Source of the DNA: Humulus lupulus
Taxonomy: Eukaryota; Streptophyta; Magnoliopsida; Rosales; Cannabaceae
NCBI RefSeq assembly: GCF_963169125.1
Contig: NC_084794.1
Location: 155,692,858 to 155,756,857 of the forward strand
DNA: 64,000 nt
Reading direction: 5' to 3'
Part shown: piece by piece, positions 22,228 to 33,621 of the stretch
How the letters are laid out: the number at the start of each line of letters is the position of its first letter
Position numbering within the stretch: position 1 is the first letter of the stretch
The notes under the pieces: model-generated
Told to the model about the DNA's origin: nothing
Seen by the model: only the letters and a program-made list of their open reading frames with translations
Database searches by the model: none
Translations under genes and position numbers: made by a program

Positions 22228-23336
22228 GGATAGTACTAGCATGAAAGTGCTTAGACGGGTTAGTGATTGACCAAGCGAAGATTGGGGTTTTTTTTAAGAT
22301 GATTCAAAATTTGATTATATAATTTTAGTCCTTTCTCACTTAGATATTGTTGATTTGTAGCGTTTTTATGTGTTTCTAACTTTATTTTACGAGTCTTTGA
22401 TTTTTAGGCCACACTGCTTTTTATAAGAGTTTATTGACAAATTTTGTGTAATTTGTTGCTAGATATTGACGGGAGAGAAGAAGACTCAAGAAAAAGAATT
22501 TTAGAAAGAGTTTGAATTATTTTAAACGCCCCTAAACCCTAGGTTCGAGACTGGAGTTGAAGAAATTAAAGAAAAATGTAGACGCAGAAAAATGCTTTAT
22601 GGTCGCGGCAAAGAACACTCCAGGTCACAGTGACACAGGTAGTGACTCATGGCCGTAGCAAGGAACATCACTGGATGCATCTTAAGCCCGTATATTTTCA
22701 TTTTGAATGTTTTGGTCGCGACTGTGCACATTAGTGGTCGCAGCCTGCGACCTTTTTCAACTTTAAATTTTAATTATTAAATGTAATTTCAAGTCTTGGA
22801 GAATAACTTTTAATTACAAATCTTGGAGATCATAACTACAGAAGAGAAGAGAAGACATCATTCTTTTCTACATTCAATCTAGTTTTTCTTCATTTCTCTA
22901 GAACTTCTTTGTTTTCAATTTATGATTATGTTTATGATCATGTTTGTGACTATGGAGTAGTTCTCTTTTAGGTTAAGGGCTATTTCAAAACTTGAGACAT
23001 GAAATCTTGAATGCAATGATGATTTTTATTCCTTCTATTTCTTTATAATAAATTCTTTCTATTCTTCTAAATGAATGATATGAATCTTGTGATATCTTGT
23101 TAGGTGGCCAACTAATTAGGGTGTTGCATTGTTCTATTATCATCTTAGAATTGTTATTCACCTAATAATCTAGGGTTCTATGTAGAGTGATAAATTGCAA
23201 TTAAGTATTGTGACGAGTATTTTAATTATGATGAAGAATAGAACCCAGGTTAAATGAGTTGCATGCTTAATGTATTTGTTTCCTAGATTAACTTGTTTCC
23301 ACTAAATGTAATGTTTTTGTTGAGTTAAATGGATCG
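22228..23336 (+). mobile_element. Athila-like LTR, left part
   Basis: Continues in the same direction at 45922-46322 after removal of A. The style is that of plant Athila LTRs: a GTAGCGTTTTTATGTGTT block, an AGAAGAAGACTCAAGAAAAAG run, a GGTCGCGGC / GGTCGCAGC stretch, and an end with GGTTTGACCTGTATTTACC and a terminal ACACACATCA. No ORF. The last five bases (GATCG, 23332-23336) are the left TSD of A. Confidence 0.45.
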
Positions 23337-25577
23337 TCTAACGTCCCAAAAATGCTAATAAGGTTTAGTGCCTTGATTAGCATGTCAGGAGGGCATAATT
23401 GGATATATGTGTGATTAATAGATTAAATGCGCGAAAATATGGCATGCATGATATTTATGACAATATGAATGCATTTATATGCACGCTTATGGATATTATA
23501 TATGCATGTAGGCCCGCAACTGTTTGCAAGGCACACTGGTAATTTTGGTCTATTAAGGGAATAAATGCGATTATATGTGTCAAATAGTTGTCACCACATT
23601 ATTATGTGGATATATTTGTAGTATACGGCTCAAGGAAATCCTAGTGAGCGGATTAGCAGAATAGTCAAATTGGGGTTTAATACCCGGCTTGGGGTGAGCC
23701 TAAGGGTATTTTGGGAAATTAAACATATATTTGGGATTTATAAAGCTACGAGTAAGTATTTGGTTATTAGTGGGGCATGTCGGGATTAAATTGGAATTTG
23801 TAGGAAGACTCGAGGAATTAGCGTGAAAAGGGGCAAATGATCGCTTTGCCCTTAAGGAAAACAAAGAGGCTGAGTTGTCTTGAGGGGTATTTTAGTCTTT
23901 TGGTTAAAAGGTATACTCAGCTGAGGTTCTAGGAAACAATCAAAACCACTAGACATTTCTCAAATTCTCAGCTCTCTCTCTCCCTCTCACTCACGCTCTC
24001 TCTCTCCCTCTCTTGTGCCTAAGGGAGATTTGATGCTTTAGAGGGGAAACCTTAAGGAATTATGCTTGACGGCTAGGGAATTAATGCTAGGACTTTGAGG
24101 TGCAGCTCAGAGTCATGATCAACATCATCAAGTCAAGGTTTAAATTTCAATTGTTGGGTGGAATTCTGGTGTTAAGATAGGTGTTCTTAAGCCTTTAGGT
24201 CTCAAAGAGGTTTTGATGAATTATGGGTTTTGACAAGGACTTAGGTTAGTATTTTAGGAGGTTGGGGTGATCTGAGTTGGCTATTGCGATATAGTGGTCA
24301 AATTCTAGTTCTGGTGTATGTTAGGATAGATTTTTGATGAATTAAGCTTGGGAAAAATGTAGAGAAACCCAGGGATTTCTGGGTTCACAGGGGCGCGTCG
24401 CGACCTAGCTCATGGGCGTTGCGGCTCACGTGCTCCAGAAGGCCCTGGGGGGCTTGCTGACTTGTGGGCGCGCCGCTGCCCTAGAGGGCAAGTCGCAGCC
24501 CGCCTCCCCCTGGGACAAGAGGCTGGTGCCTCTGACTTGGGGCGCGCTGCGACCCTTAGGGCCAAGACGCGGCTCGCCTAGGGAGCCATAGCCAAGATTT
24601 TGTTTTTGGGCTCAGGGAGGCTCGGGGACTTAAACCTAAGCGCTTGGGATGAATTTTACTATTTGGTTTAGTAGAATTCAAGGTCCTGGAGGCTAGTATT
24701 TGATTTCAAAGTATTTAGTTAGATTAGATTTTGATAGTTATCCATTGTCGCTTGTTAATAGGGTTATTGTTAAGGCTCGTGATTGAGGATCACTTTACAT
24801 CCTTCGCTTGGGACTCTAGGTAAGAAAATTGCACCCAAGTTGTGAATGGAACTTAGATTCCCTTTAAATGAACATAAGTGTTCTATAACCTTTCTATATC
24901 TTGCATGTGATGTGAAAGTATGGCCTAAGGGAGTCGGTGCTGATGTTAAGGATACTGAACGTAGCTCGGCCTAAGCGAGCCGAGATTAGCTAAATAAAAA
25001 GAGGGCTCGGCCTAAGGGCACTAACACCTAAATATTTGTATTAAAGATTGAATTATATTTTTGGAAGTACATGTTTACTTTTGCCTAATTTATGGCTTGT
25101 TTTTTGTCGTTGGTTGAACTAGTTGATTTAAAGTTTACTATGCACTTTAGGTTGATTAAGGTTTTCTTGCTGAGCCTTGGCTCACAGATGCTACGTGGTG
25201 TAGGTAAAGGCAAGGAAAATCTAGATCATCCATGAGATGGAGAGCTTTGAGGGCAGAGTGTACATCGACAGCTGCTCGACAGCCATGGCTGAGGGAATCA
25301 TGGGGACTAGAGCTCAAATTTGTATTTTGCCATTTCGACTGGCTATTATTATATTAACTTTAGAGGGTTGTATCCACTATGTAAACCTTATTTTTGGGAT
25401 CCTATGTATCAAAATCTTATTTTAATAAAAAAAAATTACCATTTTATAATCAAAATCTTTTAACCCTAACCTAACAGTTGACCTTAGAAACACATTTATG
25501 TTCAACCAACATGGTTAGCAAGTCTTCCACTATTTCAAACACACAATGTAATGGTCTTGGCTATCCAGGGCGTTACA
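23337..25577 (+). repeat. A: 5' LTR
   Basis: Begins TCTAACGTCCC (the usual TG has become TC) and ends GGGCGTTACA. Aligns with 43647-45916 throughout with many substitutions and small indels. Contains a CT-rich microsatellite near 23970-24012 and a GC-rich block at 24390-24590. ORF 25237-25425 in its last part is also found, changed, in the 3' LTR and is not a gene. Confidence 0.9.
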
Positions 25578-25580
25578 ACT

Positions 25581-25592
25581 TGGTATGAGAGC
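25581..25592 (+). other. A: primer-binding site, initiator-Met tRNA type
   Basis: TGGTATGAGAGC three bases after the LTR, one mismatch from TGGTATCAGAGC, the complement of plant initiator tRNA-Met. Confidence 0.8.
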
Positions 25593-25965
25593 TGTCTAGG
25601 TTTAAGGGTTCCTAAAGACTGGCTGGGCATGTACACTCGCCGCTAAAGACAAGTTTGACTCTGGGTTTGGTAACCATATATGTGATTACGTGTTTGAATG
25701 TTTAAATGAAATATAAATGCTTTATCTGCACGTTCATTAGGGAGTATGAGATATAGTGATAGGGTCTGGCCCTTGACTGCTATGTGAATATGATAAGGCA
25801 TGCTTATTAGCATTGCTACTGTATGTGAATAATTGTTAAAATAAATGTTTGCACTATGATTGTGTATTGTTTGTTGAGTTTCGACATTGGACCATGGGAT
25901 GAATATAAACCAATTATATTTGCCTGATCAATCGAGTCATTGATTGTTGATAAACTTGGATAATT

Positions 25966-27150
25966 ATGCGTCTAAGGGGATCAATTCAACTAGCCTGCAC
26001 TGAGGGCGAGGCTAAAGATGATGAGCAGGTCCAGAACCCTCTACTAGTCCCTAAGAACTGGCAGCAGTTGCTTACAGATACGCAAGCTAGACTTTAGAGA
26101 CAGGAGGAAGACTTTAGAGACAGGCCAGAACCTTCTTAGGTAATAGGCTCTACCAAAGAGTGTTGGATATAACTAGCCACCTATTGTGGCACCAGCTCTA
26201 CAGCTGCCTGAGATTGGGAACATGTGGGAGATACTTTATGAAAGATTTAGGAGAAAACATCCTCTAATCTTTGAGGGAGGACCAGATTCACTTAAGGCTG
26301 AACAATGGATGAGTATGATCACCTCCATCTTGGATTTTATGAGGCTGGAAGGTAATGACAGGGGGGCCTGTGCCTCCTACATGCTTAGAGAGGATGCCCG
26401 CATTTGGTGGGATGTGGCATGCAAGACTCGAGACGTTTCTACTCTAAGTTGGAATGAGTTCAAAAATTTGTTCAAATTGAAATATTATAACGTTGCCATC
26501 AAGGCGGCAAAGGTGATTGAGTTCATTGGGCTAGTATAGGGTAAAATGATAGGTACTGACTAAGCTCTGAAATTTGACAGGTTAGTGAAGTTTGCACCAG
26601 ATCTAGTGTCTACAGATGCAGCTAGACAAGATAGGTTTGTTCAAGGGCTTAATGCTATGATAGCCTGAGATGTGAGGATCACATTAGTACCTGGGGAGAT
26701 GACTTATGCTCAGGCCATTGAGAAGACCCTCATTGCTTAGGAGGTAGAGAACAAGATCTGGAGAGAGAACACTACGAGATGGGAAGTTCGCATAGCAGTG
26801 CCTCCATTTATAGGGTATGGTAGGGGTGGAGGCCCCAATGATCAAAAGATGAAGACCCCTGACACCTCGACCACTGCTGTTTCTAATGGGAGGGGCCAGC
26901 GTTCCCAGTGTCACCGCTAAGGAGGCAGTGAGTCATGGAGGAGCTACTCGGAGTGTGCTAGATGCAGGAAGCACCATCTGTGCGAATGTTGGGCAAAGGC
27001 CTATTACTTGTGCGGGTTGGTTGGACACCTCAAGAAAGATTGTCGATGTTGAAGAAAGAGGAACCAGGGAAGGCGGACAACTTGACTCCAGCTCGAGTGT
27101 TCACCTTAACACGGGCAAAGGCTGAGGCTAGTCCCTCAGTAGTCATAGGT
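25966..27150 (+). pseudogene. A gag
   Basis: A possible start is the ATG at 25966 (MRLRGSIQLA). Stops follow within 50 codons. The core from 26186 has the gag motif of chromoviruses (FEGGPDSLKAEQWM, ARIWWDVACK, SWNEFKNLFKLKYY). Near 26985-27050 a zinc knuckle reads YYLCGLVGHLKKDC, with tyrosine in place of its first cysteine. Several in-frame stops (26537, 26666, 26738) show decay. Gag would package element RNA. Confidence 0.85.
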
Positions 27151-27177
27151 TAACTTTCTAGTGCTAGCTCTTCATAT

Positions 27178-27644
27178 ACTCTATTGAGTGACTCTAGCTC
27201 TACACATTCATTTGTTTCTAGTAAAGTTATTAATAGATATTGTAGACCTAGTGATTATTATACTGCTGGGTTTGGGACTATACTGCGTATAAGGGAGTTG
27301 GTAGTTTCTAGAAGATGGATTAGAGCACTGCTAGTGATGGTGGATAGTAGGGAACTATCAGTAGATTTAGTTGAGTTGGGCATGCATGATTTTGATATGA
27401 TTTTGGGGATGGATTGGCTAGTCAGATATGGGGCCACTATAGATTTCAAGAAGAAGATGGTAAGTTTTGAGCCTGAGGGTGAGGACCCCCTTGTTTTTGT
27501 GGGTACTTTGTACGAACCCCATGTTCCTATGATATCCGCATTGAGGGCTAGGGTCCTATTACAAGGAGGTTGTATAGGTTTTCTAGCTAGTGGGGTGGAT
27601 ACCACTAGTGTTACGCCGGTGGTGCCACGGGAGACTGGACTGGT
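27178..27644 (+). pseudogene. A protease
   Basis: Aspartic protease of gypsy type: SDSSSTHSFVSSKV where DSGA/ST is expected, so the active-site glycine is lost. Then LGMHDFDMILGMDWL, the conserved flap and C-terminal motif, and WLVRYGATIDF. It ends out of frame with the RT that follows. Confidence 0.85.
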
Positions 27645-27900
27645 ATGCGAGTTTTGGATTTGTTTCATGAGGACATACTAAGATTGCTATCGCACAGTGA
27701 AATTCAGATTGTCATTGAGTTAGTGCTTGGTACTGAGCCAGTGATGATGGCACCATATAGCATGGCTCCGACAGAGCTAAAAGAGTTTAAGATACAGTTG
27801 CATGAGCTACTAGATTTGGGATTTATTAGACCTAGCTTCTCGCCATGGTGTGCTCTGGTTTTATTCGTGATGAAGAGGATGGAACAATGAGAATGTGTAT
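27645..27900 (+). pseudogene. A reverse transcriptase, N-terminal piece
   Basis: Contains APYSMAPTELKEFKIQLHEL and LGFIRPSFSPW, the start of gypsy RT. After a frameshift at about 27883 it is cut by B inside the RMCI(D/N)Y motif. The second half of the motif starts at 41013 and stays in frame once B and one TSD copy are disregarded. Confidence 0.9.
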
Positions 27901-28882
27901 TGCTGACCATGATTTTGCCCAACTACGAGTAGACACAAAACCGACAATAAACCTTGAATAGAAAATAAATGACACAAGTAATTTTATAGTGGTTCATCCC
28001 CAATTTGTTGGTAATAGCCTAATCCACTTGGAGTTGTAATACATGTATCCTACACTTAAGATCAGATGATCCTGAGTCAACTGAGTTTCTCAAGTGCAAG
28101 AAGAAAAGTACAGTGTTTCTCTCTCTAAACTCTCAGAAAATGCTCCTAGAATGCCCCAAGTGATGGTCCCAAAGACTCAAAACTAGAGAGTTTTTCCAGT
28201 CTCCAAAAATCTGATCCCTCCAAATGATGCCACGAGCCATTTCCATTTACTTATAGGCTCATGGATTGTACATGAGAAATATCCCATTTTGTCAGGGTTG
28301 TAGGTTGTTTTAACCAACTTTAATTAATAAAATAATAAACAAATCCAAATTACAACAATATAGCTATTACTTCGGGATGTCTGAGAGATTCACGCGGTAG
28401 TTACGAGCAATTCAGGTTGAAGTTGTTACTGAGGCCTTATTGAAGAGTCACTGGACGGTTAACTCCTGATATTCTGATCCTTCCAGTCGACCAAATCCAT
28501 TCCCCAATGTAGTTGGTCGGATATATTACGTTGCTGGTCGGAAAAAACTTCTCTAGATGTAACCAGGGCCAAAACACATTATTGGTCGGATACCACTATT
28601 CTCTGACGTGACTGGTCGAGCACAACACCTTACTAAAGTGACTGGCTGGACAAAAGAACTTCCTGGTCGGGTTGAATTCCTCACTGGTCGGCCAAAAGCC
28701 TTACCTGGTCATCAAATCACTTCCTGACCAGGTAAATTTATTTCCTAACCAGTGAAATCACAACTCCGGAGGTCAACTTCCAATCTTTGCACTTCTTTGG
28801 TCAACACATTTATTGACTATTAATGCATTGCCACTTGTCCCCTCCAATTGCCACATCATCGAACAAAATTTTGGGGATAACA
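27901..28882 (-). repeat. B: 3' LTR
   Basis: Starts TGCTGACC and ends GGGGATAACA. The minus-strand PPT follows (28883-28893 reads GGAGGGCAAA on the minus strand). The middle holds degenerate repeats around CTGGTCGG (28490-28730). Pairs with 40034-41007. Confidence 0.9.
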
Positions 28883-29140
28883 TTTGCCCTCCAAATTTAT
28901 ATATGGGTTTCTCATATTATAAAATTTTCTTCTAACTCCTTGCAAGGATTCGTAGTAAATTTAATAATTATTGTGTCTTTAAATTCCAAAAATGATCTTT
29001 GGCACTCTCCATCCTTTTTCAAATAAAGGTACAATTATATTTTTCAGTCCACTATAAGGGTAGTTACTAATTTCCCAGAAAGTAGGATAATGGGAAAATG
29101 GGATACACGAAAATGAGTAGTTGAGGACTCCGTCCTTTCT

Positions 29141-29148
29141 TATAAATA
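29141..29148 (+). promoter_or_regulatory. B: TATA box for the antisense gene
   Basis: TATAAATA, 259 bp inside the 3' LTR edge and pointing at the accessory gene. The leader after it ends at a donor TTGA|GTAAGT at 29305. Confidence 0.6.
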
Positions 29149-29304
29149 ACATGATTCTTGCCCCACTCTCTTATACCAAAACAAGCACCATAAAAAAAGA
29201 AAACTCCTCCTTGTTGTGGCCAACCTCTTCATCAAGGCTTCATGTCTCTCCAAGCAATTTCAAAGGAAACTTTCAAGAAACCCAAAGATCTTCCACCCAA
29301 TTGA

Positions 29305-30248
29305 GTAAGTTTTCTCTTCTTGATCTTTACTTTCAAGCATTTTAAGCTTTAAAATTCTGCACAAAAACTTGTTAGAACATGTACATGCTGAAACCCCCTT
29401 TTGGAATACATTCTTGGAATTTTTGTGATGAATCTTTTTAAAATGGAGATTTCGTGGCTGATTTTGTGTAGTTTAGGCTTTGGGTTAGTCAATTATTCCT
29501 CCAATTTCATGAAATTTTAAAGAAAAAATGATTTCCCATTCAACATTGTATTTTCCGGTTCATGGGTTTAAGATGAGTATTTGATATTTTCTTGAGACTT
29601 GTTGAACCCTTGAAATTCCACTTTTTGATTTTGTTTGCACACCCCAAGATTAGGAAAATATGTTTATGCTTCACGTTATGCTCCATACCTTCACGTTATG
29701 CTCCATAACTTCCAGGCCCTAGGAAAACAAAATATCTTCTCAGCAACACTCCTCAGCCGCTCGGACACACACCTAACTGCTCGGGCACCCGCCTAGCCGC
29801 TCGAACATACACCCATCTGCTCGGAAATATGCCTAATCGATCGGACACACCATAGATCCTTGGAACTCAAACATCTTCTCAGCAACACTCCTTAGCCGTT
29901 CAGACATGAACCCAGCTACTCGGACACCCATCTAGCCGATCAGACTCACCATAGCTGCTCGGACACACCCTAGTTGCTCGGGCCCTTTACAGATGCTCGG
30001 GTTCGGAAAATGCTTTTAAGCCCTTGGGCTTGTGCAAAAACTTTAAGGTTCATGCATTTAGACATCGAAATTTTTTTATTATTATTATTGCTCTCATACA
30101 TTTTTATCTAAGCAGTAAAATAATTTTATTGCTTAGAGAAAATATTTTACTAGGAAGTAAATATTTTTTCTTTGCATTCATTTTTTCGTGTTTGTTTGGT
30201 TCACTCACCTCCCCGTATTTTTTTGTAAATGAATCATTTCGACTACAG
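29305..30248 (+). other. B antisense gene: probable leader intron with minisatellite
   Basis: GTAAGTTTTC start and TTTCGACTACAG end, about 0.94 kb, T-rich. At 29750-30005 it holds a degenerate repeat of about 20-25 bases around GCTCGGACACACC(C/A). No ORF. Confidence 0.5.
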
Positions 30249-32706
30249 GGGAGGTGACAACCATACAAACTCCAATTCCTCATCTCCAAAATCAAGTGAC
30301 ACTCCTCAATGCAACAATTCTTCATCCAAATCTTCTAGCAACCGTACTTCCGATGATTGCGTTCGTCGTCTCAAGAGAATCCTTCCTTGGTTGTCTCTAT
30401 ACTCCCTTCACGAAGAGCTGTTTCTCAAAAATCAGTGTCAACATCCACCGATGAGGGTAAAAAAATCCAATCGACTCTCTCAAGAACAAGATCCTCAAGT
30501 AGCTCGAAGAGCGACACAAAAGATAGAGGACCATGATCCATTAGCTAAAGAACATTTGGTAAAAGAAGCTCAAACTAAAGCTTCTTCAAGGCCTCCTCGC
30601 CTGGTCTGGAAAGCTGGTAAACCCAGGAAAAAGGCTACCCAGACTTTGACAACTGGGATTCTACAATCAGCTACACTTAAGCTGAGGAAAGAAGAAGATC
30701 GTGTGCCTTTCTGGTTTGTAGCTAAACCTTCTAAGATAAACCCGAAAATGTTTGATAAGCATATTCAGAATTTGGGTCTGAAAGGAGTGAATGTGATATG
30801 TCTGCAACCTCACCAGAGAGCTAATAATCTTGGTGGAGCTTATTGCTTCTGGTCTAGATACCATGTTTATGCAGGAGCTACTATCCCTCTGCATTCTTTC
30901 TTTCGGTCAGTAGCAGATTACTTAAATGTTTCTCCCTTCTAGATTGCTCCAAATGGAATTCAAGCACTGTCTGCTCTATATATTCTCTATCACTTCCAGG
31001 GCTAGAATCCACCTACTCCTCATGAAGTGCATTATCTTTTTGATTTCAGGGCCAACCCTAGCCACAAGAATACATGTTTTTTCTACCTCTTCCATAGGCA
31101 AAAAGGGATCAAATACCTCCATGGTATCGCTCATAAATCGAATCCTAGAAAATATTACACTAAATACTTTCTTACTTTAGATATTAGGGCCAACAACTTG
31201 GCTTTTACGCATGCATGCCCTTTCCACCAACCTTTACCGACCAGAGAAATGTATTCCCGAGCAGAAGAACTTGCTAACATGCCCACAAAAGAGAAAGATG
31301 TCAAGGAGTTGGTCAACTTGGAAAATCTTCAATTGGTGGGGTTGTTACCAAACAATCAAAACATCATAGATGGCAATACTACTGAAGAAGCAAACACAAC
31401 CAACAAGTCACGCCGACTAGTTCTCTCCTGAACCATCTCCCCAATCACGTCGACCAGGTGATCTTATTATTAGGGAATGTCTTCCTCAAGATCCTAGACA
31501 TGCCTTTCCTACAAGGCTTGGGAAAGGAAAAAACATTGAACTCCTTAGAGAAAACATCTCATCGTCTAAAGATGAAAACGACATTCTCGATGAAATTCTG
31601 AACTCAGGTTTTTCTTCTAATAGTAATCATAGTTTGTGTGAAAACTGTAAAGTCATGTGGCAATAGTAAAACTTTTATATACTTATATTTATCTCTCATT
31701 TCCACTGACCAGTTTTGTGCTTCACATTTTTGCAAATCCATACATGGTTAAGCAATTCAACACTTCCTCTGCCCAAAAGAGGAAACCTGGTGAAGGTAGT
31801 AGGTCAAACCCTCTGAGTAAGGTTGCAAAGACTGTACTGACCAGCCAGGGGAGATTGTCCGACCAGCCTATAGCTATCCCATGATTGACTCCTCCATCTA
31901 TTCCTCCTTCTGCTAGCTTAACAACTACCCAACCGGCTGACTTAAGTGAGCCCCTTCGCATTGCTGGTGAATATGGAAAGGAGTTATTAGACCAAACTCT
32001 TCATCATGCAACAATAACTCAATCCTTTGAGACAGTGTTGAAGTTATCATGCAAAGAGGCCTCGCTCAAATAATGAGTGTAAGCATCTTATCATCAAGAG
32101 TTCACACTTTTCTATTATTTGTTCTTATTCTAAATAGTTTTCTATTATCTATTTCAGGGACTTATCACTATCAATCACACTCAACACCGAGCAGTAGACT
32201 ATGAGGAATTGATTAAAGTCTTGAATGATCAATTGGTGGAATCTCAAGCAAAGATTGAAAACCTGACCAAGTCCGAGAAAGATCTTCAAGACAAAACTGA
32301 GCAGATAGAGAAAACAATTGTTGACCAGTATAGAACCTTGAAGGAGTTGACTGATGAGATAAACAAGCACATCCAAACCATCAAGACATTGACCGACCAG
32401 CGGGAGAAAAATATTCAAGATATTGAAGAGTAGAAATAGGACAAGGAAGCTGATCCGGCTCATGATGAAGAAATTTGCTTCAACTTCTTCCACCAGATTT
32501 GGGAGTTAAACAAACCTCTTAACCTTGACTTTCTTTCTAAAGAAGCAAAGGTTGTGGAGCTTGCTAAATGTGAAGCCAAGGCTGTTGAGTAGGCAGCTCT
32601 CCTAACTGGCACTATGCCTGCCTCTCCTGTTCTATCCTTCAGACTAGAGGAGGACCTTGATGCTGAGGGCGGTGTTGACCAACCAGGAAATATTCTTCCC
32701 GACTAG
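30229..32706 (+). pseudogene. B antisense accessory gene: Transposase_28-like domain plus coiled coil
   Basis: The coding frame is open from 30229; the true start is unclear, and MRVKKSNRLS at 30451 is one candidate. The N-terminal domain includes FWSRYHVYAGATIPLHSFFR, LNVSPF, APNGIQALSALYILYHFQG and EELANMPTKEKDV, the pattern of putative gypsy-type transposon proteins. Later parts hold a basic stretch (SAQKRKPGEGSRSN), LRIAGEYGKELLDQTLHHA, then a coiled coil (QLVESQAKIENLTKSEKDLQ) and a tail ICFNFFHQIWEL, ending TAG at 32704-32706. The last intron (32077-32157) is phase 0 like those of C and D. An earlier intron near 31663-31740 is possible but has no clear acceptor. Stops at 30940, 31003, 31882 and 32071, plus a frameshift near 31420. 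It is convergent with pol. Confidence 0.7.
32077..32157 (+). other. B antisense gene: last intron
   Basis: GTGTAAGCAT start (GTAAGC two bases on) and TCTATTTCAG end, T-rich, phase 0. Same place as intron 3 of C and D. Confidence 0.65.
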
Positions 32707-33621
32707 TGAGCATTTTGGGCCGACAGCGAGCATGCTCAACTTGACTAATGAAAAATTTGTTCCAGCTAGTAGTTTATTTCTTTTTCTCATACTTTTGTGA
32801 AGACAATTACTGCTCAGTAGCTATTATATTTTGCTCGTACGGCCGAGCTGCTTGACACTTTACTTTACTTTTCTTAAAACATTCCAAGTATTTTGTGAAT
32901 AGTAAAGTCTCCTTGAACTATGCCATGAACTTTTCACATGAGTACTTAGTTTTCTAACTTAGAAATTACAGACATTTTATAAGTCCCTACTAAGTATACT
33001 TTCTCACACTCTTGTTTCTCTAACATTTTATGAGCATAAAGTTTAATTTCACACGAATACCTGCTTCTAACTTCAAAATTTGAAAAAGCTCCCAAGTTAG
33101 TTAAGCTTTGTGGGACACGTTAGTTTAATGGCCTTTTTTTACTTCAAAAATTTACAAGTCAGCCTAAAAACAGATATATTAACTCATGCTCTTATTTCAT
33201 GTGCTAAATTATATACTAATATACCCCAAGTGCCCCCCCAAGTGATCGAGGGTTGAAAGATCCTTGGTCACTTGCTACTTGACCGAATTTGCTCGAGTAG
33301 TTAATTATCATGAAACACATAGAATATATGGAAAATATTCAAGCAGTTGAACACTGCTTGATCGTACCAAGCAGTTGAGCACTGTCCGATTTTACCGACC
33401 AGTTGAACACTGTTCAAAATATTAACACACGTGCATATTTGTTGTAAGAATCGACCACGCTGTGCTTAGTCTCTTTTATGACAAAATGTGTCTAATAATG
33501 AGTCTCAAACAAACAAAAATTCTTTAAAAACAAATGACTGGTCAGAAAAGAACCAGATCATAGACATACTTAAATAACAAGTAAAACACTTGAATCTAAG
33601 CTACCACTCTGAAAGTGGTAT
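32707..33621. other. B: spacer between convergent genes
   Basis: AT-rich. Short repeats of AGCAGTTGA(A/G)CACTG occur at 33340-33420. No ORF of note. Confidence 0.5.

Noticed and set aside
25581..25592. tRNA-like word TGGTATGAGAGC
   Set aside because: This is a primer-binding site, not a tRNA gene; no cloverleaf can be drawn around it.
30104..30325. Minus-strand ORF of 73 codons
   Set aside because: Crosses the intron-exon border of the B accessory gene on the opposite strand and has no motif.
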